A stretch of DNA of 64,000 nt. Source: UBA1924 sp963976625 (GTDB lineage: Bacteria > Planctomycetota > Phycisphaerae > Phycisphaerales > UBA1924). The notes below the pieces were generated by a model that was not told where the DNA came from, searched no databases, and saw nothing but the letters and a program-made list of their open reading frames with translations. The first letter of the stretch is position 1; the number at the start of each line of letters is the position of its first letter. Both the position numbers and the translations under genes were made by a program. Below, piece by piece: positions 1 through 8,762 of the stretch. Location: contig CAXBLA010000006.1 in assembly GCA_963976625.1 (NCBI GenBank), positions 1 to 64,000 on the forward strand, given 5' to 3'.

Positions 1-73
1 GAACCCGGCTCGGCGAGCCGGGCCACCGGGGAGGGGCTGGAACCCGGCTCGGCGAGCCGGGCCACCGGGGAGG
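1..73. repeat. Two tandem 34-bp hairpin repeats (REP-like)
   Basis: A 34-bp unit occurs at 1-34 and 40-73, separated by 5 bp. Each unit contains a perfect 8-bp inverted repeat, CCCGGCTC-GGC-GAGCCGGG (4-22 and 43-61), followed by CCACCGG. The layout (8-bp stem, 3-nt loop, then CCAC) resembles the single hairpin at 63543-63561. This suggests interspersed REP-like elements. There are no spacers of CRISPR type. Confidence 0.6.
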
Positions 74-153
74 AGGGGGCGTAGAGGGCGGAGAAGTTGT
101 ATTTTTTGAATCGCATGTCTTGTGTCTCCGTATGGGATGTGTTGGAGACGGGA

Positions 154-184
154 TTTAAAAAGCCGCCTCCGTTATGGGGGCGGC
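154..184 (-). terminator. Intrinsic terminator after the restriction-modification operon
   Basis: Read on the minus strand, a 9-bp stem (176-184 with 162-170, one G-U pair) has a 5-nt loop and is followed by a T-rich tract (155-161). It lies about 190 bp past the stop of the HNH gene and is the first terminator in that direction. Confidence 0.65.
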
Positions 185-373
185 GGGACGGGTTTGTGCG
201 CACGGGATGGGGTGTTTGGGGCGGGGTACTTGGGCGTAAGTTGTTGGGGGGGAGGGGGTAAAAACTGTTTTGGGGAGTTGGGGGATTTTGGGCGGGTGGG
301 AAGTGTTTGTGCGCACGGGGTTGGTGATGCAGACCCGAAGGAGGTGAGACCTCCGTCGGGGGCACCCGGCGTT

Positions 374-1366
374 TTAATTAACTGAACGATGTTTGTTCGC
401 CTGACTAATAAATTCAACACTAGGCCACTGCCCCTCATCCGGTGGGAGGTGAATCCTGCCTAGACATGATGCAAATCTATCAATACCCCCAGCTAGCCGA
501 CTACTTTTTAACACATCCAACTTTTTCTCATTTATTTTCATCTGGTAATCTGTGTTTAAATATATCAACCCTGCATCATAAGCACGATGATATGTCGGGG
601 ATAAAGCCATACCGTTAGTGACATGATCAGCGCTCCCTTGTACTACCACAGGAACAATATGCGCAGCCTCAACAAGATTTAACTGCATTCGCGTCACAGC
701 ACATCGATTTGCATACGCAGTTACAACCATATTCCTAAAGTTTGCATCACGGGAATAGCGACTAACTCGTTCAATTATTTTCCGTCTCTTTTTGCCCAAC
801 ACTTCGAGATTTGACTCCGGAACGGGCCTGCTTCCCGAAGCAAGCTCCAGCGCACTCATGGCGTGTGCATTTTTGCCATATCTATGCATCTCACTACTAT
901 TACATATATAGGCAAACAAATGATCAGGCCTAATCGCGATGGCGATTTCCCCATTCGCTTTCTTATCGAAAGCAAGGCCAGACTGAATTGACCTCACCAA
1001 TGCATCTCTACCTATCTGTATTGAAGGTGATCCAACTGTAAAGTTCTTGTGGTGATCCAAATCAAATCCAGCAAATACTTCAAGCTCTGGATTATAACCC
1101 AGCAACACAGTGTACCCATTTGGATTCAGATCGAGAGGAGGTTTTACAGAAGTCATTTGTATCCGATATTCATTCGGATCCCGCGTCGCCCCGCCATGAG
1201 TTACTGTCCATATATAAATCCATACCGACTCAATACCATTTGGACTAGCCAAAGCAAAAGTCCTAGGATGCGCCCTTTTATTACTGGTCAACACTACAGA
1301 ATGACCCAGCAAGGAACACGCATCAATGATTGATTCACAAATCTGACTTGGGCTTATCGCAGGCAT
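374..1366 (-). CDS. HNH restriction endonuclease (type II RM partner)
   Basis: 330 aa. The N-terminal about 200 residues are not recognised. The C-terminal part carries an HNH_2-type nuclease motif: a Cys at the start of the domain, then AAHIVPV, NGMALSPTYH and RAYDAGLIYL, giving the His/Asn/His residues of the beta-beta-alpha-metal fold. The gene starts 12 bp after the stop of a DNA methyltransferase on the same strand, which strongly suggests the cleaving half of a type II restriction-modification system. The ATG has a GAGG site 8 nt upstream. Base composition is far more AT-rich than the flanking housekeeping genes, as expected for a transferred defence module. The recognition sequence cannot be told from the sequence. 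Solitary HNH function is less likely given the pairing. Confidence 0.8.
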   Translation of the reverse strand: MPAISPSQICESIIDACSLLGHSVVLTSNKRAHPRTFALASPNGIESVWIYIWTVTHGGATRDPNEYRIQMTSVKPPLDLNPNGYTVLLGYNPELEVFAGFDLDHHKNFTVGSPSIQIGRDALVRSIQSGLAFDKKANGEIAIAIRPDHLFAYICNSSEMHRYGKNAHAMSALELASGSRPVPESNLEVLGKKRRKIIERVSRYSRDANFRNMVVTAYANRCAVTRMQLNLVEAAHIVPVVVQGSADHVTNGMALSPTYHRAYDAGLIYLNTDYQMKINEKKLDVLKSSRLAGGIDRFASCLGRIHLPPDEGQWPSVEFISQANKHRSVN

Positions 1367-1378
1367 ACCTAACCTCTA

Positions 1379-2413
1379 CTATTGTTTAGATGTTTTTTTC
1401 TTCCGAAACCGCCCTCCCGCTTTGTCGAGCGGCGGACTTTCAGCACTATTACTCCAAACGATCGCTGGGTGAAATGCCTTATAAAAATTCTCGTCAGTAT
1501 AGTTTTTTGGAGAAGAAGCATACTCCGACTTGAATCTCCCCATTGCTCCTTCAACATATTCTTCAAGCATTTCACTGCAGACCCATTTTCGTTCCAAATG
1601 ATCACAAACCTCTCCCGTTGAACAACTCCCCGCAAATGGGTCGATAACTAGATCACCTGGATCTGTCAACATTCGAATAAAATACTCTGGCAATTCGGAA
1701 GGGAATCTAGCAGGATGAGGCTTTATATCCATATCCTTACAATACCGCTGATATCCGGTATTACTCTCCGTGTGCGGAAGCGTTATAAGATTTGGCGGTA
1801 TAGCCGCACCATTATCAATGCTAAACTTTTTAGATATGTCATGGCCGCTTGGCCTCATTTTTGCCGTATAACCATTTTTTAACAGCCCCTTCATCGACTT
1901 GCTATAAGGAGCGAGCACTCTACGATTACTCGCCTTCGGCCATGGAGTTTTCGATAGCCACCAAACACAATTTACTGCATCCTTAACCCGAACCCTTCTA
2001 ATTGTAACCCACTCTGCCGGAGTAGGTAGCTTTGACGGATTCCACCAATAAAACTCTTGGGCCAGATGAAAACCAAGCTCTTTACAAAGCATGATCAACA
2101 ACTCATAATGATACAAACTTCTAGTGGGCAACCCAGCATTCCAAGCCCCTCCAATATCTATCACTAGCGATCCAGAATCGCTTAGTAAAGAATGAAATAA
2201 CTCTCCAAATGGCTTAAACCACTCAACATAATCGTCGGCATGCTCATTTCCATAATCCTTCTTCCGGACTAGACCGAACGGAGGGCTAGTGACGATCAGA
2301 TCTGCAGTCCCTTTTTTAACTTCCTGCGGAAGAGTATCCAAAGAGTCGCCTAGCAATATTTTTCCATATTTAGTTTTGTAGTATTCTTTTGAGCGAATAT
2401 TTGTGACTGCCAT
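1379..2413 (-). CDS. Site-specific DNA methyltransferase (N4-cytosine/N6-adenine)
   Basis: 344 aa. Catalytic motif IV is TSPPFGL near residue 43. The AdoMet-binding motif I (DLVIDPFAGSCSTGE) lies in the C-terminal third. This IV-before-I order is that of beta-class amino-methyltransferases. SPPF is commonest in N4-cytosine enzymes, but N6-adenine cannot be excluded. Conserved stretches such as KKDYGN, DIGGAWNAG and QEFYWWNPSKLP match a widespread type II methylase family. It is the promoter-proximal gene of a two-gene operon with the HNH nuclease, so protection would be made before cleavage. The ATG has no clear ribosome-binding site. AT-rich composition marks it as recently acquired beside icd. 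Confidence 0.88.
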   Translation of the reverse strand: MAVTNIRSKEYYKTKYGKILLGDSLDTLPQEVKKGTADLIVTSPPFGLVRKKDYGNEHADDYVEWFKPFGELFHSLLSDSGSLVIDIGGAWNAGLPTRSLYHYELLIMLCKELGFHLAQEFYWWNPSKLPTPAEWVTIRRVRVKDAVNCVWWLSKTPWPKASNRRVLAPYSKSMKGLLKNGYTAKMRPSGHDISKKFSIDNGAAIPPNLITLPHTESNTGYQRYCKDMDIKPHPARFPSELPEYFIRMLTDPGDLVIDPFAGSCSTGEVCDHLERKWVCSEMLEEYVEGAMGRFKSEYASSPKNYTDENFYKAFHPAIVWSNSAESPPLDKAGGRFRKKKTSKQ

Positions 2414-2512
2414 AAATTAAACTTTCGTATGTATGAAACAAAGGAGTGTCTGAAGCAGCTTTGCTATTGCTCGCGGATAACTCAAAAGACCGACTGGCTC
2501 AAACTTTAACCG

Positions 2513-3754
2513 TTATCCCATATGCTCAATGATATCACTCGCGAATTCTGAGCATTTGCGGAGGGTGGCGCCGTCCATCTGACGCTCGAAGTCGTAGGTT
2601 ACCATCTTTGCACCGATTGCGCCGTTGATTCCCTTGATAATCAGGTCTGCGGCTTCGGTCCATCCCATGTGGCGGAGCATCATCTCGCCGGAGAGGATGA
2701 GTGAGCCTGGGTTGACCTTGTCTTGGTCGGCGTACTTGGGGGCGGTGCCGTGGGTGGCTTCGAAGATGGCGGTGCCGGTGTCGTAGTTGATGTTGGCGCC
2801 TGGTGCGATGCCGATGCCGCCGACGCATGCGGCGAGTGCGTCTGAGATGTAGTCGCCGTTGAGGTTCATGGTGGCGACGACGGAGTAGTCTGCGGGGCGG
2901 GTGAGGATCTGCTGGAGGAATGCGTCGGCGATGACATCCTTGATGATGATGTCCTTGCCTGTGTTGGGGTTCTTGAAGGAGTGCCATGGGCCGCCGTCGA
3001 GGGGGGTGGCGCCGAAGAGCTCGCGGCTTACTTCGTAGCCCCATTCCATGAAGGCACCTTCGGTGAACTTCATGATGTTGCCCTTGTGGACGAGGGTGAC
3101 GGAGTCTCGGTTGTTGTCGATGGCGTACTGGATGGCAGCTTTGACGATGCGGGTGGTGCCTTCTTTGGAGGTTGGCTTGATGCCGAGGCCGGAGGTGTCG
3201 GGGAAGCGGATTTTGGCGTAGCGGTCTGGGAAGTGTTCTTTGAGGAGTGCTTTGAACTTGGTGTTTTCGTCGGTGCCTGCTTCGAACTCGATGCCGGCGT
3301 AGATGTCTTCGGTGTTTTCGCGGAAGATGACCATGTCGGTGAGGTCTGGGCGTTTGACGGGTGAGGGGACGCCGTCGAACCAGCGGACGGGGCGGAGGCA
3401 GGTGTAGAGGTCGAGGACTTGGCGGAGTGCGACATTGAGCGAGCGGATGCCGCCGCCGACGGGGGTTGTGAGTGGGCCCTTGATGCCGACGAGGTACTGG
3501 CGGAAGTCTTCGAGTGTGCTTTCTGGGAGCCATTCGCCGGTTTCGTTGAATGCTTTTTCGCCGGCGAGGGTTTCGTGCCAGTGGAGTTTGCGCTCGCCGT
3601 TGTATGCTTTTTCGACCGCGGCGTCGAATACACGGACGGAGGCGGCCCAGATATCGCGCCCGGTGCCGTCGCCTTCGATGTAGGGGACGATGGGGTTGTT
3701 GGGGACATTGAGCTTGCCGTCGGTCATGGTGATTGGTGCTGCGGTGGTGGTCAT
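2513..3754 (-). CDS. icd: Isocitrate dehydrogenase, NADP-dependent
   Basis: 413 aa, normal length for the bacterial homodimeric enzyme, which oxidatively decarboxylates isocitrate to 2-oxoglutarate in the TCA cycle. Visible motifs are the substrate loop GGIRSLNVALRQ with the phosphorylatable-type Ser, VIFRENTEDIYAG, the catalytic Lys in HKGNIMKFTEG, and the metal-binding Asp residues in MNLNGDYISD. The coenzyme loop GTAPKYADQDKV, with its Lys-Tyr pair, plus TYDFERQM downstream match the NADP-specific E. coli enzyme rather than NAD-type enzymes. An AAGGA site precedes the ATG. It stands alone, with the RM module immediately downstream. Confidence 0.97.
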   Translation of the reverse strand: MTTTAAPITMTDGKLNVPNNPIVPYIEGDGTGRDIWAASVRVFDAAVEKAYNGERKLHWHETLAGEKAFNETGEWLPESTLEDFRQYLVGIKGPLTTPVGGGIRSLNVALRQVLDLYTCLRPVRWFDGVPSPVKRPDLTDMVIFRENTEDIYAGIEFEAGTDENTKFKALLKEHFPDRYAKIRFPDTSGLGIKPTSKEGTTRIVKAAIQYAIDNNRDSVTLVHKGNIMKFTEGAFMEWGYEVSRELFGATPLDGGPWHSFKNPNTGKDIIIKDVIADAFLQQILTRPADYSVVATMNLNGDYISDALAACVGGIGIAPGANINYDTGTAIFEATHGTAPKYADQDKVNPGSLILSGEMMLRHMGWTEAADLIIKGINGAIGAKMVTYDFERQMDGATLRKCSEFASDIIEHMG

Positions 3755-3940
3755 ATCGAGTGTCCTTGGTAAAGGTGGTGTGTTTGGTTGTGTGGTCTGT
3801 TTGTGATCTTTTGGCGCGTTGGGCGGAAAGTCTTGGTGGGGCCGGTAAAAAGGTGTTGTTTGGGCGGAAAACTGGAGAATCGGGTGTACGGGGATTGTCG
3901 GTTTTGGTAGGCTGGAGGCTGACTATCTGGAGGGAACCCG

Positions 3941-5278
3941 ATGAAAACGACTGTGTTGTGTGACTGTATCCGTTCTTGGGGCGTGCTGATCGCGCTGATG
4001 GCTTGTCTTGCTTTGAGCCCGGCGGTGGCTTGGGGGCAATCGAGCAGCTTTAGCTATCAGGGATCGCTGTCTGAGGGTGGTGGGCTGGCCGATGGGATGT
4101 ACGATCTGGAGTTTGGGCTGTATTCTGCGCTGACTGGGGGGAGCGAGCTTTCGACTTCTGAGTCGCTTGGGGTGCAGGTGCTCGATGGGCTCTTTACGAC
4201 GGTTGTGGACTTTGATTCTGCCCAGCTTGAGTTTGGGCTTGATTGGTATATGGAGATCCGGGTGCGCCCTGAGGGCGAGGCGAGCTATACGGCGCTCAAT
4301 CCGCGTGTTGCTCTGGGTGTGATCCCCAACGCGGTGCATGCGGAGGTGGCTGAGGTCGCGCAGACGGCCCTCACCGGGCCCTTTGCCCCTGCAGACAACA
4401 CGCCGGGCTCATCGAGTGGCGTCCGCTCGCAGACCCAGGCCTATGAGCTGACAGTTGACAATCGACGCGACACCAATGTTGTCGTTCGCTATCCCATCGA
4501 GATCACACGCCGCGTCATCAACGACCCCTTGGCGATTAGGGCCGCCCAGTTCGATTCGATCTCGATCGAGGTCGAGCGGCCGTACGCTTCCAACTCGAAC
4601 TGGGGCGATTACCTCCGCGATCACGAAGAGGATGTCAGCCTGGAAATCATCACCGAGGTATTCCGCGGCGACTCCGCCGAGTTCCGTTTCATGCAAGGGC
4701 GCGTGAGCGGGCACCGGATCGAACTCGATCCGAGCTCCGCCTTCCCAAACCAAGCCCTCACCGAGGTGCTCACACTCAGCTTCGGGCAGCCCATCGGTTC
4801 GCAAGGGCAGAATCCGATCGGGGGCATCGTCTCGCGGACCACCTCTGGGTTCTCAGACGGCGGCCCGAACACCGCAGCGCCATGGCTCGGTGGATACGAC
4901 AGCCTCCGCCCTGGGCGATACACCTACTCGTTCAACGGGTTTGTCCCGGACGAATCGAATGCGGGCTCATTGCCCGGCGAGCAGCATGACACGGAGCCAT
5001 ACACCGGCAGGATCGTCGGCGAAACCATCCCGAGGCCGCTGACCATGCTGCACAATGTGTTTGTGGATTCGAACAACACCATGTGGGATCTCTTCGCCTT
5101 GGGCGCTGAACACAACGGGACCCTCTCGCTGCTCGACAACAGCCAAGTCATCTGGCAGCCCGTCCATACTCCATCCACTGTCAGTGTGCTGAGCGGATGG
5201 ACACTCGACCGGGCCGACGATGGCGGGCTCTTTGAGGCTTACCAGATCGATTACTTTACCGAGCCATTCAGGCCATAA
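3941..5278 (+). CDS. Exported protein of unknown function
   Basis: 445 aa with a clear signal peptide (basic start, hydrophobic residues about 11-25, cleavage near AWGQ). The N-terminal mature part has the pattern FSYQGSL...G..Y.LEFGLY, ending in NPRVALGVIPNAVHA. This is a beta-rich module frequent in planctomycete surface proteins. The remaining 300 residues are not recognised. A hydrophilic, charge-rich stretch (about 165-280) may be an independent domain. The start is supported by GGAGG 7 nt before the ATG. It is followed 25 bp later by a lipoprotein peptidase gene on the same strand, so the two may be co-transcribed. No C-terminal sorting tail is present. Confidence 0.75.
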   Translation: MKTTVLCDCIRSWGVLIALMACLALSPAVAWGQSSSFSYQGSLSEGGGLADGMYDLEFGLYSALTGGSELSTSESLGVQVLDGLFTTVVDFDSAQLEFGLDWYMEIRVRPEGEASYTALNPRVALGVIPNAVHAEVAEVAQTALTGPFAPADNTPGSSSGVRSQTQAYELTVDNRRDTNVVVRYPIEITRRVINDPLAIRAAQFDSISIEVERPYASNSNWGDYLRDHEEDVSLEIITEVFRGDSAEFRFMQGRVSGHRIELDPSSAFPNQALTEVLTLSFGQPIGSQGQNPIGGIVSRTTSGFSDGGPNTAAPWLGGYDSLRPGRYTYSFNGFVPDESNAGSLPGEQHDTEPYTGRIVGETIPRPLTMLHNVFVDSNNTMWDLFALGAEHNGTLSLLDNSQVIWQPVHTPSTVSVLSGWTLDRADDGGLFEAYQIDYFTEPFRP

Positions 5279-5303
5279 CCCAACACCGAGAAACACGCCA
5301 CAC

Positions 5304-6293
5304 ATGAAACCACCACGCAACCTGTGCGCATTGCTCGCCCTTCCGCTGATCATTTCTTTGGGCGGGTGCGTCGCGGGGAATCCGCAGACCAGTCCGGCCC
5401 AACCTACACGCTCGGTCGCGGATCGGCTCGAATCTGATGTGCGTGTGCTCAGTGAGCGGTATGCTCAGCGGAGCGCCAACAACCGCGACCAGCTCAACGA
5501 CAGCGGCATCTGGATCGGGCAGCGGTTTGCGTCGATGGGCTACGCGGTGGACACCGAGCCCGTCCCCACGGCCGTCGGGCCCAAGGGATTCAATGTGATC
5601 GCGGAGATTACGGGCACGCTGCACCCGGAACAGATCGTTGTGATCGGGGCTCACTATGACACGGAGCTCCATACCCCGGGGGCGGATGACAATGCTTCGG
5701 GCGTGGCGGTCATGCTTGAGCTCGCGGCTCGGTTTGCCCGGGCTCCGCAAGCACGCACGATCCGATGGATTGCGTACACCAACGAAGAGGGCTCCAACTC
5801 CGCAGGCGGGGCGATGGGGAGCTACACCAATGCCACGGCGAGTAAGGCGGCCAACGAACAGATCGTCGCGATGCTCTCGCTGGAGATGCTGGGGTATTTT
5901 TCTGACGAGCCGGGCTCGCAGCGCTATCCGTTCCCGGCGGAGATGGCGAATCAGCTCGGTATGGACCTGCCGACGGTGGGCAACTACATTGGGGTGGTTG
6001 GGCGGTTGGTTGATCGCCCGTTGCTTGAGCAGGTTTCGTCGGCCATGAGCGGCGCGGGCACGATCCCGGTGACTCAGGCGGCGATCCCGCCACTGGTGAC
6101 GGCGATCTATCGTTCGGACCACGCGAACTATTGGCTGCGTGGGTACCCGGCGGCGATGATCACGGATACCAGTGAGTACCGCAATCCGCACTACCACCGG
6201 AGCACGGATACGGCTGACACGCTTGATTATGTGCGCATGAGCAAAGCCGCGGATGCGCTTGAGGCCGCGGCTCGCTCGTTAGCGAATGATTGA
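5304..6293 (+). CDS. M28-family zinc aminopeptidase lipoprotein
   Basis: 329 aa. The start at 5304 gives a lipoprotein signal with lipobox LGGC (Cys22), so the enzyme is probably anchored facing the periplasm. The five metal ligands of M28 peptidases are visible in order: GAHYDTE, GADDNASG, TNEEGSN, SLEMLGY and NPHYHRSTDT. The family removes N-terminal amino acids using two zinc ions. It lies just downstream of an exported protein on the same strand. There is no good ribosome-binding site, consistent with translation following the upstream gene. Substrate is unknown. Confidence 0.88.
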   Translation: MKPPRNLCALLALPLIISLGGCVAGNPQTSPAQPTRSVADRLESDVRVLSERYAQRSANNRDQLNDSGIWIGQRFASMGYAVDTEPVPTAVGPKGFNVIAEITGTLHPEQIVVIGAHYDTELHTPGADDNASGVAVMLELAARFARAPQARTIRWIAYTNEEGSNSAGGAMGSYTNATASKAANEQIVAMLSLEMLGYFSDEPGSQRYPFPAEMANQLGMDLPTVGNYIGVVGRLVDRPLLEQVSSAMSGAGTIPVTQAAIPPLVTAIYRSDHANYWLRGYPAAMITDTSEYRNPHYHRSTDTADTLDYVRMSKAADALEAAARSLAND

Positions 6294-6313
6294 AACTCCA
6301 TCTTTCTGTCGGA

Positions 6314-7486
6314 TTATGAGCAGCCGGCGCCGAACGAATCGAGGAAGGCCGACACATCGAAGAAGTCGAATGCTCCGTCTGGACCGGCCAGATCCGCACG
6401 CGGGTCTTGGTTGGCGAAGAGATCGAGGAAGGCGGAGACATCGAAGAAGTCAAGCTCGCCGAAGGGCTCGGCGAAGTCTGCGCTGCACTCGCCTTGGTCG
6501 AAGAGGGCGAGGTCTGCTTCGGTGATCTCGTAATCGCCGTTGAGATCGGCGGCGATGTTAAACGCATCGTCGGCTTCGACCAGCCCGATCTGCTTGACGA
6601 GCATGGCGCGGTCGTCGCTATCGACGACGCGGTCGCCGTCGAGATCGCCGACGGGGTACGGGTCGACGCGCTGGCCGCTCATGATGGTGATGCCCTGCGA
6701 CTGGTTGCCGAGCCCGGTGCGTGATTGGAAGAGGAAGGTTGCCTCGAAGGTGTTGATGGAGGTGATGCGGACGCTGCCCATCAGGTTCTGGTTCTGGCTC
6801 AGCGATGAGCCGGGGAAGGTGCGGAAGCGTGTGTCGGAGGGTGTTGGGACCACCACGCGGAAGCCGACGCGTGTTGGGGTCTCGAAGCTGCCGCGGTAGA
6901 ACTCGCCGTCGGCGTCGGTGACGCGGAAGCTCGGCCCGATGACTGACACGGTGGTTTGTTCGGTCTTGGAGCTGAGGATGTCGGCGGTCTCTGGGTTCAC
7001 GGATTGTGTGAGCGTGGTGTACTCGCCCGAGAGCAATGATGAGCCCGCGGTGGCTGAGACGAGCTGGAGGGGGAAGTCCACATCGGTGTAGGGCGCGCGG
7101 TTGTTGTTGAACACGAAGGTCGAGCCGGCGAAGGATGGGTTGAGGATGTAGTTGTCGGCGTCGGAGTATTGCCCGTCGCCTGGGGCGTTGAGGATATCGA
7201 CGGCGCCTTCGGGGGTGACGATGGCGTTCCACCCGCCGCCGACGATGTCGGCGAGGCGGTAGCGGTTCTCGCCGGTGATGGGCATGGTGGTGAACCATTC
7301 GGTGCCGGGGAAGCCGCCGGTGAAGCGGTTGAAGTACACGCCTCGGGGATCGAGATCGGTGACGCCTGGGCCTTCGGTGCCTGGTGCGTCTTGGGCAATG
7401 GCTGAGCCCACCGTGCCGGCGATGGCGGCGATCGCGAGGAAGCTCTTGAGTACTGACAACGACTGGATCGAACGGGTGGACTTCAT
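6314..7486 (-). CDS. Exported protein with dockerin-like repeats and 'GC' C-terminus
   Basis: 390 aa. The start at 7486 gives a signal peptide ending GSAIAQ. The middle is beta-rich and unrecognised. Near residue 290 a calcium-binding dockerin-like pair begins (GDLDGDRVVDSDDRAML and AADLNGDYEITEADLALF). The protein ends with two copies of a DFFDVSAFLD motif and a terminal Ala-Gly-Cys-Ser. This ending matches the 'GC-type dockerin' tail found on many Phycisphaerae surface proteins and is shared with the gene at 35736-37037. It is convergent with the M28 gene, 20 bp from its end. Role unknown. Confidence 0.8.
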   Translation of the reverse strand: MKSTRSIQSLSVLKSFLAIAAIAGTVGSAIAQDAPGTEGPGVTDLDPRGVYFNRFTGGFPGTEWFTTMPITGENRYRLADIVGGGWNAIVTPEGAVDILNAPGDGQYSDADNYILNPSFAGSTFVFNNNRAPYTDVDFPLQLVSATAGSSLLSGEYTTLTQSVNPETADILSSKTEQTTVSVIGPSFRVTDADGEFYRGSFETPTRVGFRVVVPTPSDTRFRTFPGSSLSQNQNLMGSVRITSINTFEATFLFQSRTGLGNQSQGITIMSGQRVDPYPVGDLDGDRVVDSDDRAMLVKQIGLVEADDAFNIAADLNGDYEITEADLALFDQGECSADFAEPFGELDFFDVSAFLDLFANQDPRADLAGPDGAFDFFDVSAFLDSFGAGCS

Positions 7487-7719
7487 GTGGATACTCTCTC
7501 GGATTGGAATTGAACAGGTGTTTGGTGGACAAAGCACGCCCGGAATCGGGCGTGGTGGATGGTCGATGAGCGTTTGGTCGGCTGAAAAACACGACGACGC
7601 CCAGTCCGTACGCAAGTAGAGCGCGAACACCCGCAGGATTCTCGATATTGGGCGGAATTTGGGAAGAATTCAGGGGTTTTCGGATCGTCCGAGAACTGTT
7701 CTCAAACCTGAGAATTTAC

Positions 7720-8580
7720 TCACACCGCGACCTCGCCCTTGATGTGTGGGTGGGGCTGGTAGTCCATCAGTTCGAAGTCTTCGTGGGTGAAGGCGAAGAT
7801 GTCTTTGACGCTTGGGTTGAGCTTCATGGTTGGTAGGGTTCGGCACTCGCGGGAGAGTTGTTCGTCGACTTGGGGGAGGTGGTTGAGGTAGATGTGGGCG
7901 TCGCCGAGGGTGTGGATGAATGCGCCGGGGCGGTAGGCGCAGACTTGGGCGAGCATCATGGTGAGCATGGCGTAGGAGGCGATGTTGAATGGCACGCCGA
8001 GGAAGAGGTCTGCGGAGCGTTGGTAGAGCTGGCAGTTGAGGAAGTCTGGGCCGCCGTCGGTGGCGCGCTGGACATTGAACTGGAAGAGGCAGTGGCAGGC
8101 GGGCAGGGCCATTTGGTCGATCTCGCCCGGGTTCCATGCGGTGACGATGTGGCGGCGTGAGCATGGGGCGTTCTTGAGCCCGTCGACGAGGGTCGTGATC
8201 TGATCGACTGCTGAGCCGTCGGGGGCGGACCATGATCTCCATTGTGAGCCGTAGACTGGGCCCAGGTCGCCGTGCTCGTCGGCCCATTCGTCCCAGATGC
8301 GAACGCCGTGCTCTTTGAGGTAGGCGATGTTGGTTTCGCCCTTGAGGAACCAGAGGAGTTCGTGGATGATTGAGCGCAGGTGGAGCTTCTTGGTGGTGAC
8401 CAAGGGGAAGCCGGCGTGGGTGCCGTCTTTGATGAAGGCTTCGCGTGCGCCGGGTGCGTCGTTGGAGAGGAAGTAGCGGGATTGGTGCCCGAAGATTGCG
8501 ATGGTGCCGACGCCGGTCCGGTCATCGCAGGGCGTGCCCTCGGCGAGCACACGCCTGAGAATATCGTGGTATTGAATCAT
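7720..8580 (-). CDS. thyA: Thymidylate synthase
   Basis: 286 aa, close to the usual 264-residue ThyA. It methylates dUMP to dTMP using methylene-tetrahydrofolate. Visible are the N-terminal RTGVGTIAIFG loop, HSRRHI-type phosphate-binding arginines (CSRRHIVTAWNP), the catalytic Cys in LPACHCLFQFNV (about Cys162), and the canonical C-terminal Val-Ala-Val end. No folA follows, which is unusual among thyA loci but common in planctomycetes as far as I recall. There is no Shine-Dalgarno sequence. A TATCCT hexamer ends 8 nt before the ATG, suggesting a leaderless start. Confidence 0.97.
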   Translation of the reverse strand: MIQYHDILRRVLAEGTPCDDRTGVGTIAIFGHQSRYFLSNDAPGAREAFIKDGTHAGFPLVTTKKLHLRSIIHELLWFLKGETNIAYLKEHGVRIWDEWADEHGDLGPVYGSQWRSWSAPDGSAVDQITTLVDGLKNAPCSRRHIVTAWNPGEIDQMALPACHCLFQFNVQRATDGGPDFLNCQLYQRSADLFLGVPFNIASYAMLTMMLAQVCAYRPGAFIHTLGDAHIYLNHLPQVDEQLSRECRTLPTMKLNPSVKDIFAFTHEDFELMDYQPHPHIKGEVAV

Positions 8581-8694
8581 ATCGAGAGAGGATATCCGAA
8601 AGCCCGAAAAGATGCGAGAACCAATCGCGATGATTCTTGTGCCTGTTCATTTTTTTGGTGGTACCACATGTATTCCCTGGTTTGAGCGTGCGCA

Positions 8695-8721
8695 GAAAAA
8701 AGCCTCATCAGTGGACGAGGC
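8695..8721 (-). terminator. Intrinsic terminator of rplU
   Basis: On the minus strand, the 8-bp stem GCCTCGTC/GATGAGGC (8714-8721 with 8702-8709, one G-U pair) has a 4-nt loop and is followed by six T (8701-8696). It lies 41 bp past the rplU stop. Confidence 0.85.
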
Positions 8722-8762
8722 TCTTGAGGTTTGATCAGTCTGTGTTGAACTTGGTGGATCGA

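Larger units (their letters stand above)
1..373. other. G-rich gene-free region
   Basis: No convincing protein gene is seen here. The region holds the hairpin repeats at 1-73, an inverted repeat GTCTCC/GGAGAC at 124-149 and a minus-strand terminator at 154-184. It also has strongly G-biased tracts on the plus strand that fit the G-quadruplex pattern (204-234 and 272-300, with further G runs at 246-258). A 14-bp direct repeat containing GTGCGCAC lies at 193-206 and 306-319. A GGAGGT/ACCTCC hairpin lies near 334-361. Open frames here are low-complexity Gly/Pro-rich and look spurious. Confidence 0.6.

Noticed and set aside
1..73. Possible start of a CRISPR array
   Set aside because: Only two units with a 5-bp gap, no spacers of 30 bp, and no cas genes.
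2535..3533. A 332-codon Arg/His/Pro-rich frame inside icd
   Set aside because: Out-of-frame shadow of icd with typical high-GC composition.
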